DNA of 64,000 bases from Gemmobacter aquarius (GCF_003060865.1 NZ_CP028918.1:1000001-1064000), one strand, 5' to 3'; positions 1 to 9,575 are shown, numbered from the stretch's first letter. Notes: generated from the letters alone by a model not told the origin. Program-made: numbers and translations.

Positions 1-264
1 AAGGACAATATCCGCGTGAACACGGTGAACCCCGGCCTGATTTTGACGCCCGACTGGGTCAAGACCGCCAAGCAGCTTTCCGCCCCCACGGGCGGCGACT
101 GGGAGGGGTATCTGCAATCGGTGGCCGATGAACATGCGCCGATCAAGCGGTTCGGCACGGTCGAGGAACTGGCCGATTTCTTCGTTTTCCTCTGCTCGCC
201 CCGTGCGAGCTATTGCACCGGCGCCACGTTCCACGTGGACGGCGGGATGCTCAAATCCGTCTGA
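1..264 (+). CDS. SDR-family oxidoreductase, C-terminal part (5' truncated by window edge)
   Basis: The reading frame is open from base 1 and ends at a TGA just before the mannitol dehydrogenase gene. The visible 87 residues carry the typical end of a classical short-chain dehydrogenase: an RVNTVNPG segment after the active site, and a C-terminal stretch reading YCTGATFHVDGGM, the usual cofactor-proximal tail. The Rossmann GxxxGxG and YxxxK motifs lie outside the window. The gene ends 13 bp before the next start, so the two are probably cotranscribed. An SDR beside a mannitol dehydrogenase suggests polyol or sugar catabolism, but the substrate cannot be told from this fragment. Confidence 0.85.
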   Translation, partial: KDNIRVNTVNPGLILTPDWVKTAKQLSAPTGGDWEGYLQSVADEHAPIKRFGTVEELADFFVFLCSPRASYCTGATFHVDGGMLKSV

Positions 265-277
265 AGGCCCAAAGACC

Positions 278-1717
278 ATGACCCAACCTGTCGCCATGCC
301 CGCCTATGACCGCACCAAGCTGAAACCCGGTATCGTGCATATCGGTCTGGGCAATTTCCACCGCGCCCATATGGCGGTTTACCTCGACGATCTGTTTGCC
401 AAGGGGCTGGCGATGGACTGGGCCATACTGGGCGCGGGGGTGCGGGCAGGCGACGCGCGGATGCGCGAGGCGCTGATGGCGCAGGACTGTCTTTCGACGG
501 TGATCGAGCTTGACCCTTCGGGCCATGTGGCGCGGCGGGTGGGGTCGATGGTCGGGTTCATCGAGGTGCAGCCTGACAATGCGGCGCTGATCGCGGCGAT
601 GGCCGATCCGGCGATACGGATCGTGTCGCTGACGGTGACGGAAGGCGGCTATTACGTCGATCCGGCAACGGGGGCTTTCGACCCCGCGCATCCCGATATC
701 GTGGCGGACGGGGCGAACCCTTTGCGGCCTGCGACGGCCTTTGGTGCGATCCTTGCCGCGCTGCGCCTCCGGCGCGCGGCGGGCATGGTGCCGTTCACCG
801 TAATGTCTTGCGACAACCTGCCCGGCAACGGGCATGTCACGCAGGCGGCGGTGGTCGGGCTGGCGCGGCTGTACGATGCGGCCTTTGCCGATTGGGTTCA
901 GGCCAATGTGGCCTTCCCCAACGGCATGGTGGACCGGATCACCCCCGCGACCGGCCCGCGCGAACGGGCGATGGCGGCGAAGTTCGGGCTTGGCGACGAT
1001 CCGGTGCCGGTGACCTGCGAGCCGTTCCGGCAATGGGTGCTGGAGGACAATTTTCCCGCAGGCCGTCCGCCGCTGGAGGCGGTGGGGGTGACGTTTACGC
1101 CCCATGTCCATGCCTTCGAGGCGATGAAGATCCGCATCCTGAACGGGGGCCATGCGATCATCGCCTATCCGGGCGGGCTGATGGGGATCGAATACGTGCA
1201 CGAGGCGATGGCCGAACCGCTGATCGCGGGTTTCCTCGACAAGGTCGAGCGCGACGAGATCATTCCCATCGTGCCGCCGGTGCCGGGGACGGATCTGGGC
1301 GATTACTACACGCTGATCCGGTCGCGGTTTTCCAACCCCGAAGTGGCCGATACCGAGCGGCGGCTGTGTCTGGACGGGTCGAACCGGCAGCCGAAGTTCA
1401 TCATCCCGTCGATTGCCGACTCTCTGGCGGCGGCGAAGGTGCCGCGGGGGTTGATCCTCGAGTCTGCGCTGTGGTGCCATTACTGTGCTGGCGTGGCCGA
1501 TGACGGGTCGGTGATCGAACCGAACGATCCGAACTGGGACCGCTTGCAGGCGGTGGCGCGGGCTGCGGCGCAGGATCCGGCGGTGTGGCTGGGGATGGAG
1601 GATATCTATGGCGCGGTCGGGCGCGATGCGGCAGTGATCGCGTGCTTTGCAGGTTTCCTGCGCGATCTGGGTGCGCGGGGCACGCGGGCGGTGCTGGCCG
1701 ATTACCTGCAGGGGTAA
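278..1717 (+). CDS. Mannitol dehydrogenase family protein (polyol/uronate-type NAD-dependent dehydrogenase)
   Basis: This 479-residue protein has the usual length of long-chain polyol dehydrogenases (mannitol 2-dehydrogenase, fructuronate reductase, D-arabinitol dehydrogenase). The N-terminal dinucleotide-binding motif is GLGNFHRAH at about residues 23-31. The catalytic K-x4-N-x2-H signature is present as K284, N289 and H292. It should oxidise a polyol to a ketose with NAD in the cytoplasm. The ATG at 278 was chosen because the family motif starts about 20 residues later and it follows the SDR stop closely. Which polyol it uses (mannitol, sorbitol, arabinitol) is not resolved. The neighbouring SDR supports a polyol catabolic operon that begins upstream of the window. 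Confidence 0.9.
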   Translation: MTQPVAMPAYDRTKLKPGIVHIGLGNFHRAHMAVYLDDLFAKGLAMDWAILGAGVRAGDARMREALMAQDCLSTVIELDPSGHVARRVGSMVGFIEVQPDNAALIAAMADPAIRIVSLTVTEGGYYVDPATGAFDPAHPDIVADGANPLRPATAFGAILAALRLRRAAGMVPFTVMSCDNLPGNGHVTQAAVVGLARLYDAAFADWVQANVAFPNGMVDRITPATGPRERAMAAKFGLGDDPVPVTCEPFRQWVLEDNFPAGRPPLEAVGVTFTPHVHAFEAMKIRILNGGHAIIAYPGGLMGIEYVHEAMAEPLIAGFLDKVERDEIIPIVPPVPGTDLGDYYTLIRSRFSNPEVADTERRLCLDGSNRQPKFIIPSIADSLAAAKVPRGLILESALWCHYCAGVADDGSVIEPNDPNWDRLQAVARAAAQDPAVWLGMEDIYGAVGRDAAVIACFAGFLRDLGARGTRAVLADYLQG

Positions 1718-1809
1718 CGGTTGCCTCGACGGCGCCCTGCGCCTAGCCTCGGGCCACCTTGGACGGGTGGCCCTTTGCATGTGCGTCACCCAAGGCGGGA
1801 GGGGTTCGC

Positions 1810-3183
1810 ATGGGTTTGGCCGATCTGACAGCGGTCGAGGTGGCGGGACTGGTGGCGTCCCGGCAGGTCTCGGCGCGCGAGGTGGCCTTGGCCGCGCTAA
1901 AGCGGGTCGAGGCGGTGAATGGCCGGTTGAACGCCATCGTGGCGCGTTGTGACGACGAGGCGTTGGCTGCGGCGGATGCGGTGGATGCTGCCTTGGCGCG
2001 GGGCGGTGATGCCGGGCCGATGGCGGGGGTTCCGGTCACGGTCAAGGTCAACATCGACCAGAAGGGCCATGCGACGACGAACGGGCTGCGGCTGCAGGCG
2101 GGGCTGGTGGCCGAGAGCGACAGCCCGGTGGTGGCATCCTTGCGGCGGGCGGGGGCGGTGATCGTGGGGCGGACGAACACACCTGCGTTTTCGCTGCGCT
2201 GGTTTACCCGAAATTCACTGCACGGGGCCACGCTGAACCCGCGCGCGGCGGGGATCACTCCGGGCGGGTCGTCGGGCGGGGCGGGGGCGGCGGTGGCGTC
2301 GGGCATGGGGGCCTTGGCGCATGGCACCGATATCGCGGGGTCGATCCGCTATCCGGCCTATGCCTGCGGGGTGCATGGATTGCGGCCTTCTCTGGGGCGG
2401 GTGCCTGCTTATAACGCCACGGCGCCGGACCGGCTGATCGGCGGGCAGGTGATGGCGGTTTCAGGGCCGCTGGCCCGGTCGGTGGCGGATTTGCGGCTGG
2501 GGTTGCAGGTCATGTCGGCGCACGACCCGCGCGACCCTTGGGCGATTGCCGCCCCGCTGGAAGGGCCGCCCGTGGCACGGAAAGTGGCGCTTTGCGTGGC
2601 GCCGGACGGGATGGCTGTGCACCCTGCGGTGCGGGCGGCGCTGCTGGCGGCGGCGGGGCGGCTGGTCGAGGCGGGCTACGTGGTGGAAGAGCCGGTGACG
2701 CCGCCGTGGCGCGAGGCATGGGAGGTGCAGCTGCGGCTCTGGATGGCCGATATGCGCCACGGCTCGGCTGAGGCCGTAATGCGCGAGGGCGATCCCGATG
2801 CGGTGTTCGTCTATGGCTGTCTGGACCGTATCGTGCCGCCGCTGACGGTGGGCGGGGTGATGGAGGCCTTGCAGGCGCGGGCACGGCTGGTGCGGTTGTG
2901 GAGATGTTTTCTGGCGGAATGGCCCTTGGTGCTGTGCCCCGTGTCGGGCGAGCCGCCCTTTGCGGACCAGTTGGACGTGCGGTCAGAGGCGGATTTCGCG
3001 CGGGTGCTGGACGCGCAACTGCCGCAGATCGCACCACCGCTGATGGCCTTGCCGGGGTTGGTTGTGACGACCGACCTGACGGGTGCAGCGCCCATGGGGG
3101 TGCAACTGCTGGCCGATTGGCATCGCGAGGATGTGCTATTGGCGGCCGGCGAGGTTTTGGCGGGCGTGGTGCCTGTCGCCTGA
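1810..3183 (+). CDS. Amidase (amidase-signature family)
   Basis: The 457-residue product belongs to the amidase-signature hydrolases that cleave amide bonds with a Ser-cisSer-Lys triad. The expected residues are visible: K79 in VTVKVNID, the GGSSGG loop with S154/S155, and the nucleophile S178 in DIAGSIR. The ATG at 1810 follows a good GGGAGG ribosome binding site 7 bp upstream; in-frame codons further upstream lack one. It lies 92 bp after the polyol dehydrogenase and may belong to the same transcript. The substrate is unknown. It is not GatA-like in context, because no gatB or gatC is nearby. Confidence 0.88.
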   Translation: MGLADLTAVEVAGLVASRQVSAREVALAALKRVEAVNGRLNAIVARCDDEALAAADAVDAALARGGDAGPMAGVPVTVKVNIDQKGHATTNGLRLQAGLVAESDSPVVASLRRAGAVIVGRTNTPAFSLRWFTRNSLHGATLNPRAAGITPGGSSGGAGAAVASGMGALAHGTDIAGSIRYPAYACGVHGLRPSLGRVPAYNATAPDRLIGGQVMAVSGPLARSVADLRLGLQVMSAHDPRDPWAIAAPLEGPPVARKVALCVAPDGMAVHPAVRAALLAAAGRLVEAGYVVEEPVTPPWREAWEVQLRLWMADMRHGSAEAVMREGDPDAVFVYGCLDRIVPPLTVGGVMEALQARARLVRLWRCFLAEWPLVLCPVSGEPPFADQLDVRSEADFARVLDAQLPQIAPPLMALPGLVVTTDLTGAAPMGVQLLADWHREDVLLAAGEVLAGVVPVA

Positions 3184-3202
3184 CGTCTTGCCTGCCTTGG
3201 CC

Positions 3203-3345
3203 TTGGAGAGGGCTGTCTGCCCTCTCCAAACCTCACCCGAGGATATTTGGGCCAGCATGAAAGCAGCTAGCTTTTTGCCTTTTCACACTCGCCCAAATAT
3301 CCTCGGGGGGTGAGGCGAAGCCGAGGGGGGCGGAAAGCCCCCCTG
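3203..3345. repeat. Facing pair of composite hairpin/GAGGATATTT elements between convergent genes
   Basis: Two copies of the dispersed composite element face each other between the convergent amidase and aldo/keto reductase genes. The plus copy has a 10-bp hairpin (3203-3212 with 3220-3229) followed by GAGGATATTT at 3239-3248 and an ATGAAAG end. The minus copy mirrors it, with AAATATCCTC at 3295-3304 and a G/C hairpin up to 3345. Together the cores at 3236-3263 and 3280-3308 form a long inverted repeat. The position suggests a bidirectional transcription end, which is inference. Confidence 0.7.
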
Positions 3346-3347
3346 CC

Positions 3348-4337
3348 TTACCAGCGCTGGTGGACGTGGGGGGCGATCAGGCGGTCATAGACATCGCGGG
3401 CTGCGGCCATGGTGGCGGCGGGCAGGGGGGCGAGGGCGTCGGCGGCGGCGTTGGCGGTGGATTGTGCGGGCGTGCGGGCGCCGGGGATGACCACGGTGAC
3501 GGCATCCTGCATCAGGATCCAGCGCAGGGCGAACTGGGCCATCGTGGCGCCCTGGGGGACGAGGGCACGCAGGTCTTCGACCGCTTGCAGCGCCACGTCA
3601 TAGGGCACGCCCGAGAAGGTTTCGCCCATGTCGAACGCCTCGCCATTGCGGTTGAAGGCGCGGTGATCGTCGGCGGCGAATTGGCTTTCGGCGGTCAGCT
3701 TGCCCGTCAGCATGCCTGACGCAAGGGGGACGCGGGCGATGATGGCGACGCCGCGGGCCTTTGCCTCGCGGAAAAACAGGGTTTCGGGGCGCTGGCGGAA
3801 GATGTTGTAGATGATCTGGACCGAGGCGCAGCCGAGGTATTCGATGGCTTTGAGCGCTTCTTCCACCTTTTCGACCGAGACGCCCCATTGTGCGATCTTG
3901 CCCTTTTGTTTCAGGGCTTCCAGCCCGTCGAAGAGCGCGGGGTGGTAATAGGTTTCGGTCGGCGGGCAGTGGAGTTGCACGAGGTCGAGGCAATCTATGC
4001 CGAGGTTGGTCAGGCTGCGGTCGATGAAGGCTTCGATATTGGCGGGGGTGTAGCCTGCGGCCACATGCGGGGTCAGGCGGCGGCCCGCCTTGGTGGCGAC
4101 GAAGGGTTTGTCTTGCCGCGTTTTCAGCACATCGCGGATGATGCGTTCGGACCGGCCATCGCCGTAGACATCGGCGGTGTCGATGAAGGTCATGCCTGCG
4201 TCGAGGGCGGCTTCCAGCGTGGCGCGTGCGTCGGCTTCCGACACGTCGCCCCAGCTTCCGCCGATGGCCCATGCGCCAAAGCCGATGCGGGTGGTGGTGC
4301 GGCCGGTCTTGCCGAAGGGGGTGGTGGAAAGGGTCAT
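3348..4337 (-). CDS. Aldo/keto reductase
   Basis: The 329-residue protein is an NADPH-dependent aldo/keto reductase with the (beta/alpha)8 barrel fold. The catalytic tetrad can be placed as Asp and Tyr in DTADVYGDG, Lys in VATKAG and His in QLHCPP. The N-terminus (FGKTGRTTTRIGFGAW) is typical of the family. The ATG at 4337 is preceded on the minus strand by AGGAAC. The gene lies downstream of metG on the same strand, but a composite repeat separates them, so it is probably transcribed independently. It is most like small-molecule aldehyde or sugar reductases; the substrate is unknown. A second, only distantly similar member is at 10812-11849. Confidence 0.9.
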   Translation of the reverse strand: MTLSTTPFGKTGRTTTRIGFGAWAIGGSWGDVSEADARATLEAALDAGMTFIDTADVYGDGRSERIIRDVLKTRQDKPFVATKAGRRLTPHVAAGYTPANIEAFIDRSLTNLGIDCLDLVQLHCPPTETYYHPALFDGLEALKQKGKIAQWGVSVEKVEEALKAIEYLGCASVQIIYNIFRQRPETLFFREAKARGVAIIARVPLASGMLTGKLTAESQFAADDHRAFNRNGEAFDMGETFSGVPYDVALQAVEDLRALVPQGATMAQFALRWILMQDAVTVVIPGARTPAQSTANAAADALAPLPAATMAAARDVYDRLIAPHVHQRW

Positions 4338-4363
4338 GGTGCTGTTCCTGTGGCTGGCGGGGA

Positions 4364-4431
4364 GGGGGGCTTTCCGCCCCCAACGGGTCGCAGGCGACCC
4401 TCCCCCCGAGGATATTTTCAGGCAGAAAATG
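4364..4431 (+). repeat. Composite hairpin/GAGGATATTT element (variant with ATTTTC...GAAAAT arm)
   Basis: This copy of the dispersed element has a G/C hairpin, a second small stem and the core at 4408-4417. The core continues into ATTTTC-aggca-GAAAAT, a small stem shared only with the copy at 46339. It sits between the metG stop and the start of the aldo/keto reductase, and its orientation is opposite to both genes, so it is not simply a gene-specific terminator. Confidence 0.65.
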
Positions 4432-4434
4432 CGG

Positions 4435-6153
4435 TCAGGTGCGGATGCCCGAGAAGCGGCTTTGCCAGTCGGCGCGTTCTTCGTCGGTGATCTTGCGGAA
4501 CAGGTTTTCAGGGACCGAGAAGGTGGCACCTGCGGACAGGGCACGCATGGCTTCGGGCACGTCTGTCGGCCATGACCAGTCGGTCGAGCCCATGGCCTGC
4601 ATCATCGTAGCCGAGGCGTCGGGTATGAAGGGCTGCGAGAGGATCGCGTAGACGCGGATCAGGTTCAGCGCGAGGCGGATCTGCGCCTGTGCCTGTTCGG
4701 GGTCGGTCTTGACCACGCTCCACGGGGCGGCGGATTGCAGGTATTCGTTGCCGATGACCCAGATCGCGCGGAGTTCGGCGGCGGCCTTGCGGACTTCCAT
4801 CTGCTCCATCAGCGCCTCATACTCGCGGATACGTGCGCCGAGGTCGGCGATGAGGGCGGTTTCCTGCGGACCGAAGGTGCCACCTGCCGGGATGGTCGTG
4901 CCGAATTTCGAGGTGGCGAATTTGGTAACGCGGGAGACGAGGTTGCCGAGAACATCGGCGAGATCCTTGTTCACCGAGCCTTGGAAGTTTTCCCATGTAA
5001 ATTCGCTGTCCGAGGATTCGGGGGCGTGGGACAGCAGCCACCAGCGCCAGTAGTCGGCGGGCAGGATCGAGAGCGCCTGATCCATGAACACGCCGCGGCC
5101 CTGGCTGGTCGAGAACTGGCCGCCATCGTAGTTCAGGTAGTTGAAGGATTTGAGGTAATCGACCAGCTTCCAAGGCTCGCCCGAGCCGAGGATGGTGGCG
5201 GGGAACGAGAGGGTGTGGAAGGGCACGTTGTCCTTGCCCATGAACTGGTAATAGGTCACATCCGCCGCGCCCTTGTCGGTGCGCCACCAACGTTCCCATG
5301 CCGCATCGGGCTGGCCATTGGCATCGGCCCATTCGGCGGTGCCTGCGATATATTCGATTGGGGCATCGAACCAGACGTAGAATACCTTGCCCTCCATTCC
5401 CGGCCAAGGTTCGTCGCCCTTTTTCACCGGGATGCCCCAGTAGAGGTCACGGGTGATGCCGCGGTCTTGCAACCCGTCACCGTCATTGAGCCACTTTTTG
5501 GCGATCGAGGTGGTGAGGATCGGCCAGTCGGTTTTGGAGTCGATCCATGCTTCCAACTTGTCGCGCAGGCTGCGCTGGCGCAGGAAGAGATGCTTGGTTT
5601 CACGCACTTCGAGGTTGGTCGAGCCCGAGATCGACGAGCGCGGGTTGATCAGGTCGGTCGGGTCGAGCTGCTTGGTGCATTCCTCGCACTGGTCGCCGCG
5701 CGCGCTGGTATTGCCGCAGTTGGGGCAGGTGCCGGTGATGTAGCGGTCGGGCAGGAAGCGGTTGTCGTCGATGGAAAAGACCTGCTTTTCAAGCACTTCC
5801 TCGATCAGGCCGTTTTGGGCCAGTTTGCCCGCGAAATGTTGGGTCAGGCGGTGGTTGCGCTGCGATGACGAGCGGCCGAAATGGTCGAAGGACAGGCGGA
5901 AGCCTGCGGCGAGGTCTTTTTGCACCTGATGCATCTCGGCGCAGTAGTCTTCGACCGGCTTGCCGGCCTTGGCGGCGGCGAGTTCGGCGGGGGTGCCGTG
6001 TTCGTCGGTGGCACAGATGAACATCACCTCGTGGCCGCGGGCGCGCATGAAGCGGGCGAAGAGGTCGGCGGGCAACTGGCTGCCGACAAGGTTGCCGAGG
6101 TGCTTGATCCCGTTGATGTAGGGGATGGCGGAAGTGATCAGAATTCGTGCCAT
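4435..6153 (-). CDS. metG: Methionyl-tRNA synthetase
   Basis: This 572-residue class I aminoacyl-tRNA synthetase charges tRNA-Met. The HIGH-type motif is HLGN at residues 18-21 after PYINGIK. The KMSKS equivalent appears as FSTSQ near residue 347, the form seen in many alphaproteobacterial MetG proteins. A four-cysteine zinc knuckle (CPNC ... CEEC) is present in the connective region. The length is right for the form without the C-terminal EMAP-type tRNA-binding domain. The start codon ATG at 6153 gives the canonical N-terminus [12 protein letters not shown]. It is an essential single-gene unit. Confidence 0.97.
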   Translation of the reverse strand: MARILITSAIPYINGIKHLGNLVGSQLPADLFARFMRARGHEVMFICATDEHGTPAELAAAKAGKPVEDYCAEMHQVQKDLAAGFRLSFDHFGRSSSQRNHRLTQHFAGKLAQNGLIEEVLEKQVFSIDDNRFLPDRYITGTCPNCGNTSARGDQCEECTKQLDPTDLINPRSSISGSTNLEVRETKHLFLRQRSLRDKLEAWIDSKTDWPILTTSIAKKWLNDGDGLQDRGITRDLYWGIPVKKGDEPWPGMEGKVFYVWFDAPIEYIAGTAEWADANGQPDAAWERWWRTDKGAADVTYYQFMGKDNVPFHTLSFPATILGSGEPWKLVDYLKSFNYLNYDGGQFSTSQGRGVFMDQALSILPADYWRWWLLSHAPESSDSEFTWENFQGSVNKDLADVLGNLVSRVTKFATSKFGTTIPAGGTFGPQETALIADLGARIREYEALMEQMEVRKAAAELRAIWVIGNEYLQSAAPWSVVKTDPEQAQAQIRLALNLIRVYAILSQPFIPDASATMMQAMGSTDWSWPTDVPEAMRALSAGATFSVPENLFRKITDEERADWQSRFSGIRT

Positions 6154-6242
6154 GGCAGCGCCTTTCGTCCGGTCCGGCGCGGGTTCTAGCGCGGGGCGCG
6201 CGCAAGGGCCAGAGGATAGGGGCGCTGCGGGCGGTTTGCAGG

Positions 6243-6288
6243 CGGAATTTTTGTAAAATTCCGGTGCGTTTTCTGTGTCAGAAAACGC
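6243..6288. terminator. Two tandem perfect hairpins downstream of cytochrome b561 gene
   Basis: Positions 6243-6263 form a 9-bp perfect stem with a 3-nt loop (CGGAATTTT arms). Positions 6266-6288 form a 10-bp perfect stem with a 3-nt loop (GCGTTTTCTG arms). They lie 15 bp beyond the minus-strand stop at 6304 and upstream of metG. They can therefore end the yceI-cytochrome b561 transcript. No long T tract follows on the minus strand, so the terminator call rests on structure and position. Confidence 0.55.
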
Positions 6289-6303
6289 TTTCCCGATGGC
6301 GGG

Positions 6304-6843
6304 TCAGGGGCGGCCTTTGATCATGCGGGTCAGGGTGCCGTCGCCGTCCATCTCGCGCTTCAGGGCTGCGCCGATGTGGAGTGCAAGGAGAGCCATCAGC
6401 AGTTTGGTGGCGACGGCGTGGATTGCGAAGCCCGTGGTTTCCCATGTTTCCGAAACCGGCGCGATGGGCGGGACGACGAAGCGATCAAAGAGCATCACGT
6501 CGATGCCGGTGGCGCTGCTGGCGACCCAGCCGGAAAGCGGGATCAGGATCATCAGCGCGTAGATGGTCCAATGCACCGCCCTTGCTGCCCGGGCCTGCCA
6601 GCCGCCACCTTGCGGGGCGGGCGGGGGCGAGGCGAGGTGCCAGAGGATGCGGATGGCCATGAGGGCGAAAACGGTCAGGCCGAGCGATTTGTGCAGGGAA
6701 TAGAGCCAGAGGTTGGCAAGACCGGGTTGCAGGTCGGCGATGCGGAAACCGAGCGAGAGTTGCACGACGATCAAACCCGCGACCGACCAGTGCAGGGCGC
6801 GGGTCACAAGGCCGAAGCGGTCGGGGGTGTTGCGGTACAGCAT
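6304..6843 (-). CDS. Cytochrome b561 family protein
   Basis: The 179-residue protein is a four-helix membrane cytochrome b of the CybB/YceJ type. Histidines sit at the expected places for two b hemes: HWSVAG near residue 18, HKSLG in the second helix region, HWTIYA in the third and HAVATK plus HIGAAL near the end. Such proteins pass electrons from quinol in the cytoplasmic membrane. The gene starts 16 bp after the stop of the YceI gene, and the pair corresponds to the yceJ-yceI arrangement in enterobacteria, so they form one operon. The two hairpins just downstream probably end the transcript. Confidence 0.9.
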   Translation of the reverse strand: MLYRNTPDRFGLVTRALHWSVAGLIVVQLSLGFRIADLQPGLANLWLYSLHKSLGLTVFALMAIRILWHLASPPPAPQGGGWQARAARAVHWTIYALMILIPLSGWVASSATGIDVMLFDRFVVPPIAPVSETWETTGFAIHAVATKLLMALLALHIGAALKREMDGDGTLTRMIKGRP

Positions 6844-6859
6844 GCGGCCTGTCCCCTGT

Positions 6860-7417
6860 TCAGTCGGCCCGGGCGATGCGGGCGGTGATCTTCAGGCGAA
6901 CCTCGTCTCCGACCATGTCGGCCCAGCCTGTGGCGCCATAGTCGGAGCGGTTGACCGTTCCGGTCAAGAGGATGGTGAGGCGCGAAAGATCGCCTGCGTC
7001 GTGGCCCTGCTGGCGAAAGATGCTGGCGGCGAGCGTTACGGGGCGGGTGACGCCGCGGATGGTCAGCGCGCCGTCGACCGAGGCGCCATCGCCCGCGCGG
7101 CTGACCACGCTGGAGCGGAATGTCATTTCGGGAAATTGTGCGGAATCAAGGACTTTTGGGCCCTTCATCGCCTGTGCGGCAAAAGGGAAAGAGGCGTTGG
7201 CGTTGCTGACATCGAGCGCTACGTCAATCACGCTGTTGGCGACCTGCTCGAAATCGAGCACCAGATGGGCGGATTTGACCGGCATTGCGCCGGTGATGTG
7301 GTCGGGCCCGAAATCGGTCTCGAATCCGACGGTCGACTGGTCGGCCTGGAGATCGTAGGGCACCGGGGCGGCCTGAGCTGGCAGGGCGAGCAGGATCAGG
7401 ATGGCGGCGAGACGCAT
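6860..7417 (-). CDS. YceI family periplasmic protein
   Basis: The 185-residue protein starts with a signal peptide (MRLAAILILLALPAQA, cleaved after AQA). It continues as a YceI-type lipocalin-like beta barrel: YDLQADQSTVGFETDFG at the start and a VTLAAS segment near residue 150. These proteins bind isoprenoid or quinone-like lipids in the periplasm. The ATG at 7417 was chosen over an in-frame start 36 bp upstream because it gives a clean signal peptide and follows AAGGAAAG. It is the first gene of a two-gene operon with cytochrome b561, which suggests a shared role in quinone or redox handling. Confidence 0.88.
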   Translation of the reverse strand: MRLAAILILLALPAQAAPVPYDLQADQSTVGFETDFGPDHITGAMPVKSAHLVLDFEQVANSVIDVALDVSNANASFPFAAQAMKGPKVLDSAQFPEMTFRSSVVSRAGDGASVDGALTIRGVTRPVTLAASIFRQQGHDAGDLSRLTILLTGTVNRSDYGATGWADMVGDEVRLKITARIARAD

Positions 7418-7483
7418 GGCTTCACTTTCCTTGGGATTTCGAAAGTGTAGCACGGCGCAGGGGCTTTGGTTGCGCTATTGCGA

Positions 7484-8425
7484 TCAGGTGATCGCTTCGG
7501 ACCCTATTTGGACCGTGTGCTGGTTCGACGCGGTGGCGGGCATCAGCGGATGTGGGACGGGGTCCTTGGTGCGGAGGAAGTAGCGCAAGATCACCTCGAG
7601 GTAGTTGCGGTAGACGTAACCTTCGTTGCGGCGCAGGTAATGGTCGCGGTTGGCGGCATAGGTTTCGGGCAGGCGGTACCATGGAACCGAAGGGTGCATG
7701 TGGTGGACTACATGCAGGTTATTGTTGAGAAATAGCAGGGCGAGGGGGCCACGATCCTCTACTATCACCGTGCGGGCGCGGGCGGCTTCGTGGGCGCGGT
7801 GTTCAAGGAAGGTGCGGATTTTCAGGATCGCGTGGCCGAGATAGGCGGCGGCAAGGTAGGCCCACCACGGCATGGCGGTGGCCGAGAGCCAGAGGGCGAC
7901 GAGGGCGAGGCCTGCAACGTGCAATGCCCATGCGCGGCGGGTGCCGCGGGCGTTGGCCCAAAGCTGGATCGCTTCGTTCTTGAGCCAGAGGATATTGCCG
8001 AGGACGGGGCCGATGGTCACGCGACCGAGGAGCGTATTGTTGAGGCGCATCAAGGCTTTGACGGGGGCGGGCAGGGTGGCCCAGACCTGCGGGTCGCAAT
8101 AGTTCGATTCGGGGTCGTCGTAAGGATCGGTCAGGATCGGGTCATGGTGATGGGCAAGATGGGTGTCGCGGAAGCGTTGGAAAGGGACCGTCAGGTTGAG
8201 AGCGGGAAAGGCCAAGGCTTCGTTCAGGCGGGGCGAGCGGAAGGGGTGGCCGTGCAGGATTTCGTGCTGGAGCGAGGAATACTGGGCGATGGCGAGGGCG
8301 GTGAGGAGGATCGCGAGCGCCGGAAAGTTGTGGTATATCAGAGACGTAGCGAGCGCCCAGAGGGTGTAGGTTGCGGCCAGCAGGATCAGCGTGGGCCATT
8401 CCACGCCTTGGTCTTTGGTGTTCAA
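7484..8425 (-). CDS. Fatty acid desaturase family protein
   Basis: The product, about 313 residues, has the three histidine boxes of membrane di-iron desaturases and hydroxylases: HEILHGH, HLAHHHD and HVVHHMHP, separated by hydrophobic helices. It should act on acyl or related lipid chains in the cytoplasmic membrane with electrons from an unidentified partner. The start is uncertain. A TTG at 8425 follows a GGGGACGAAG sequence and removes a poor N-terminus, whereas a GTG at 8485 would add 20 residues. The gene stands alone, divergent from the XRE regulator gene. The substrate cannot be told. Confidence 0.85.
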   Translation of the reverse strand: MNTKDQGVEWPTLILLAATYTLWALATSLIYHNFPALAILLTALAIAQYSSLQHEILHGHPFRSPRLNEALAFPALNLTVPFQRFRDTHLAHHHDPILTDPYDDPESNYCDPQVWATLPAPVKALMRLNNTLLGRVTIGPVLGNILWLKNEAIQLWANARGTRRAWALHVAGLALVALWLSATAMPWWAYLAAAYLGHAILKIRTFLEHRAHEAARARTVIVEDRGPLALLFLNNNLHVVHHMHPSVPWYRLPETYAANRDHYLRRNEGYVYRNYLEVILRYFLRTKDPVPHPLMPATASNQHTVQIGSEAIT

Positions 8426-8552
8426 CTTCGTCCCCAGGTTTGGCCGGTCATTGCACGCTTTCAGCCTGTCTGGAGAGAATAGCACTTGTCCGCTGCGCTC
8501 TGAATCCTGAAGATGGGCAACAGAATGTCACGTTTGTTGAGGAAAGTCACCA

Positions 8553-9410
8553 ATGGTGGGGATAATGGACAAGCGGGACCGGGCTGTGATGTTCCGGGCG
8601 CGGCTGGCCGAGGCCATGGCCGAGCGGGGGATGAACCGGTCGGAACTGGCGCGGGCGACGGGGGTGGACCGCTCGACCATCTCGCAGCTTCTGGGGGATG
8701 GAACGCGGTTGCCCAACGCGCAGCTGGCGGCGGATTGCGCGGCGGCTTTGGGGATCAGCGCCGACTGGCTGCTGGGGCTGGCGGCCCGGCCCGAGCCTTT
8801 GGCGGACCTGCTTGCCACGTCGCTGACTGTGACGGAAGCGCCGCGCGCGCTGATCGACGAGACGATCTTTGGCTGGCACCGTGAGGCTGCGGGCTACAAG
8901 ATACGGCATGTTCCGGCAACTTTGCCCGATATGTTGAAGACGCGGGCGATGGTGGAATGGGAATACCGACCGCAACTGGGGCGCACCGCCGAGCAGGCGC
9001 TGGGCGCGTTCGAGGATCGGCTGGCATGGATGCGGGGGGCGCGGTCGGATTACGAGATCGCGCTGCCGCTGCATGAGCTGGAGGCTTTCGCGGGCGGGAC
9101 GGGCTATTACGAGGGGCTGCCGCTGGCGCTGCGGCGCGAGCAACTGGACCGGCTGATCCTGCTGACCGAGCAGCTTTACCCGTCGCTGCGGCTATACCTG
9201 TTCGATGCGCGGCGGGTGTTTTCGGCGCCTGTCACCATCTTCGGCCCGCTTCTGGCGGTGGTTTACCTTGGGCGGCATTATCTTGCTTTTCGCGATTCGG
9301 CGCGGGTGGCAAGCATTGCGGCGCATTTCGACTGGCTGGTGAAGGAGGCCGCCTTTTCGGCGCGCGAGGTGCCGGACCATCTGCGGGGGCTGCGGGCGCG
9401 TCTGGGGTGA
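8553..9410 (+). CDS. XRE-family transcriptional regulator
   Basis: The 285-residue protein has an N-terminal XRE/Cro helix-turn-helix (ELARATGVDRSTISQLL at about residues 30-46) and a roughly 200-residue C-terminal effector region that I do not recognise from motifs. The ATG at 8553 follows GAGGAAA at good spacing; an ATG at 8565 is an alternative. It is divergent from the desaturase gene, about 130 bp away, so it may regulate that gene or itself, but the sequence does not prove this. A composite hairpin element follows its stop. Confidence 0.85.
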   Translation: MVGIMDKRDRAVMFRARLAEAMAERGMNRSELARATGVDRSTISQLLGDGTRLPNAQLAADCAAALGISADWLLGLAARPEPLADLLATSLTVTEAPRALIDETIFGWHREAAGYKIRHVPATLPDMLKTRAMVEWEYRPQLGRTAEQALGAFEDRLAWMRGARSDYEIALPLHELEAFAGGTGYYEGLPLALRREQLDRLILLTEQLYPSLRLYLFDARRVFSAPVTIFGPLLAVVYLGRHYLAFRDSARVASIAAHFDWLVKEAAFSAREVPDHLRGLRARLG

Positions 9411-9504
9411 GGGGTGCTATGCACAACCGATGCACAGTTTTTGCGCGCTGCGTTAGGGTTTGATTAGCCGTCCGGCGGGGCCGCGCGTCGGCTGGTGGCG
9501 CAGG

Positions 9505-9572
9505 GGGGCTGTCTGCCCCCACGGCCTGACGGCCTCCCCCCGAGGATATTTGAGCGAGCATGAAAGCGGGGG
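9505..9572 (+). repeat. Composite hairpin/GAGGATATTT element
   Basis: This is a full copy: a GGGGG-CTGTCTG-CCCCC hairpin, a second CGGCCT...GGCC stem, the core at 9542-9551 and an ATGAAAGC end. It lies between the stop of the XRE regulator and the stop of the convergent lipocalin gene, in the orientation of the regulator. Confidence 0.65.
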
Positions 9573-9575
9573 GTG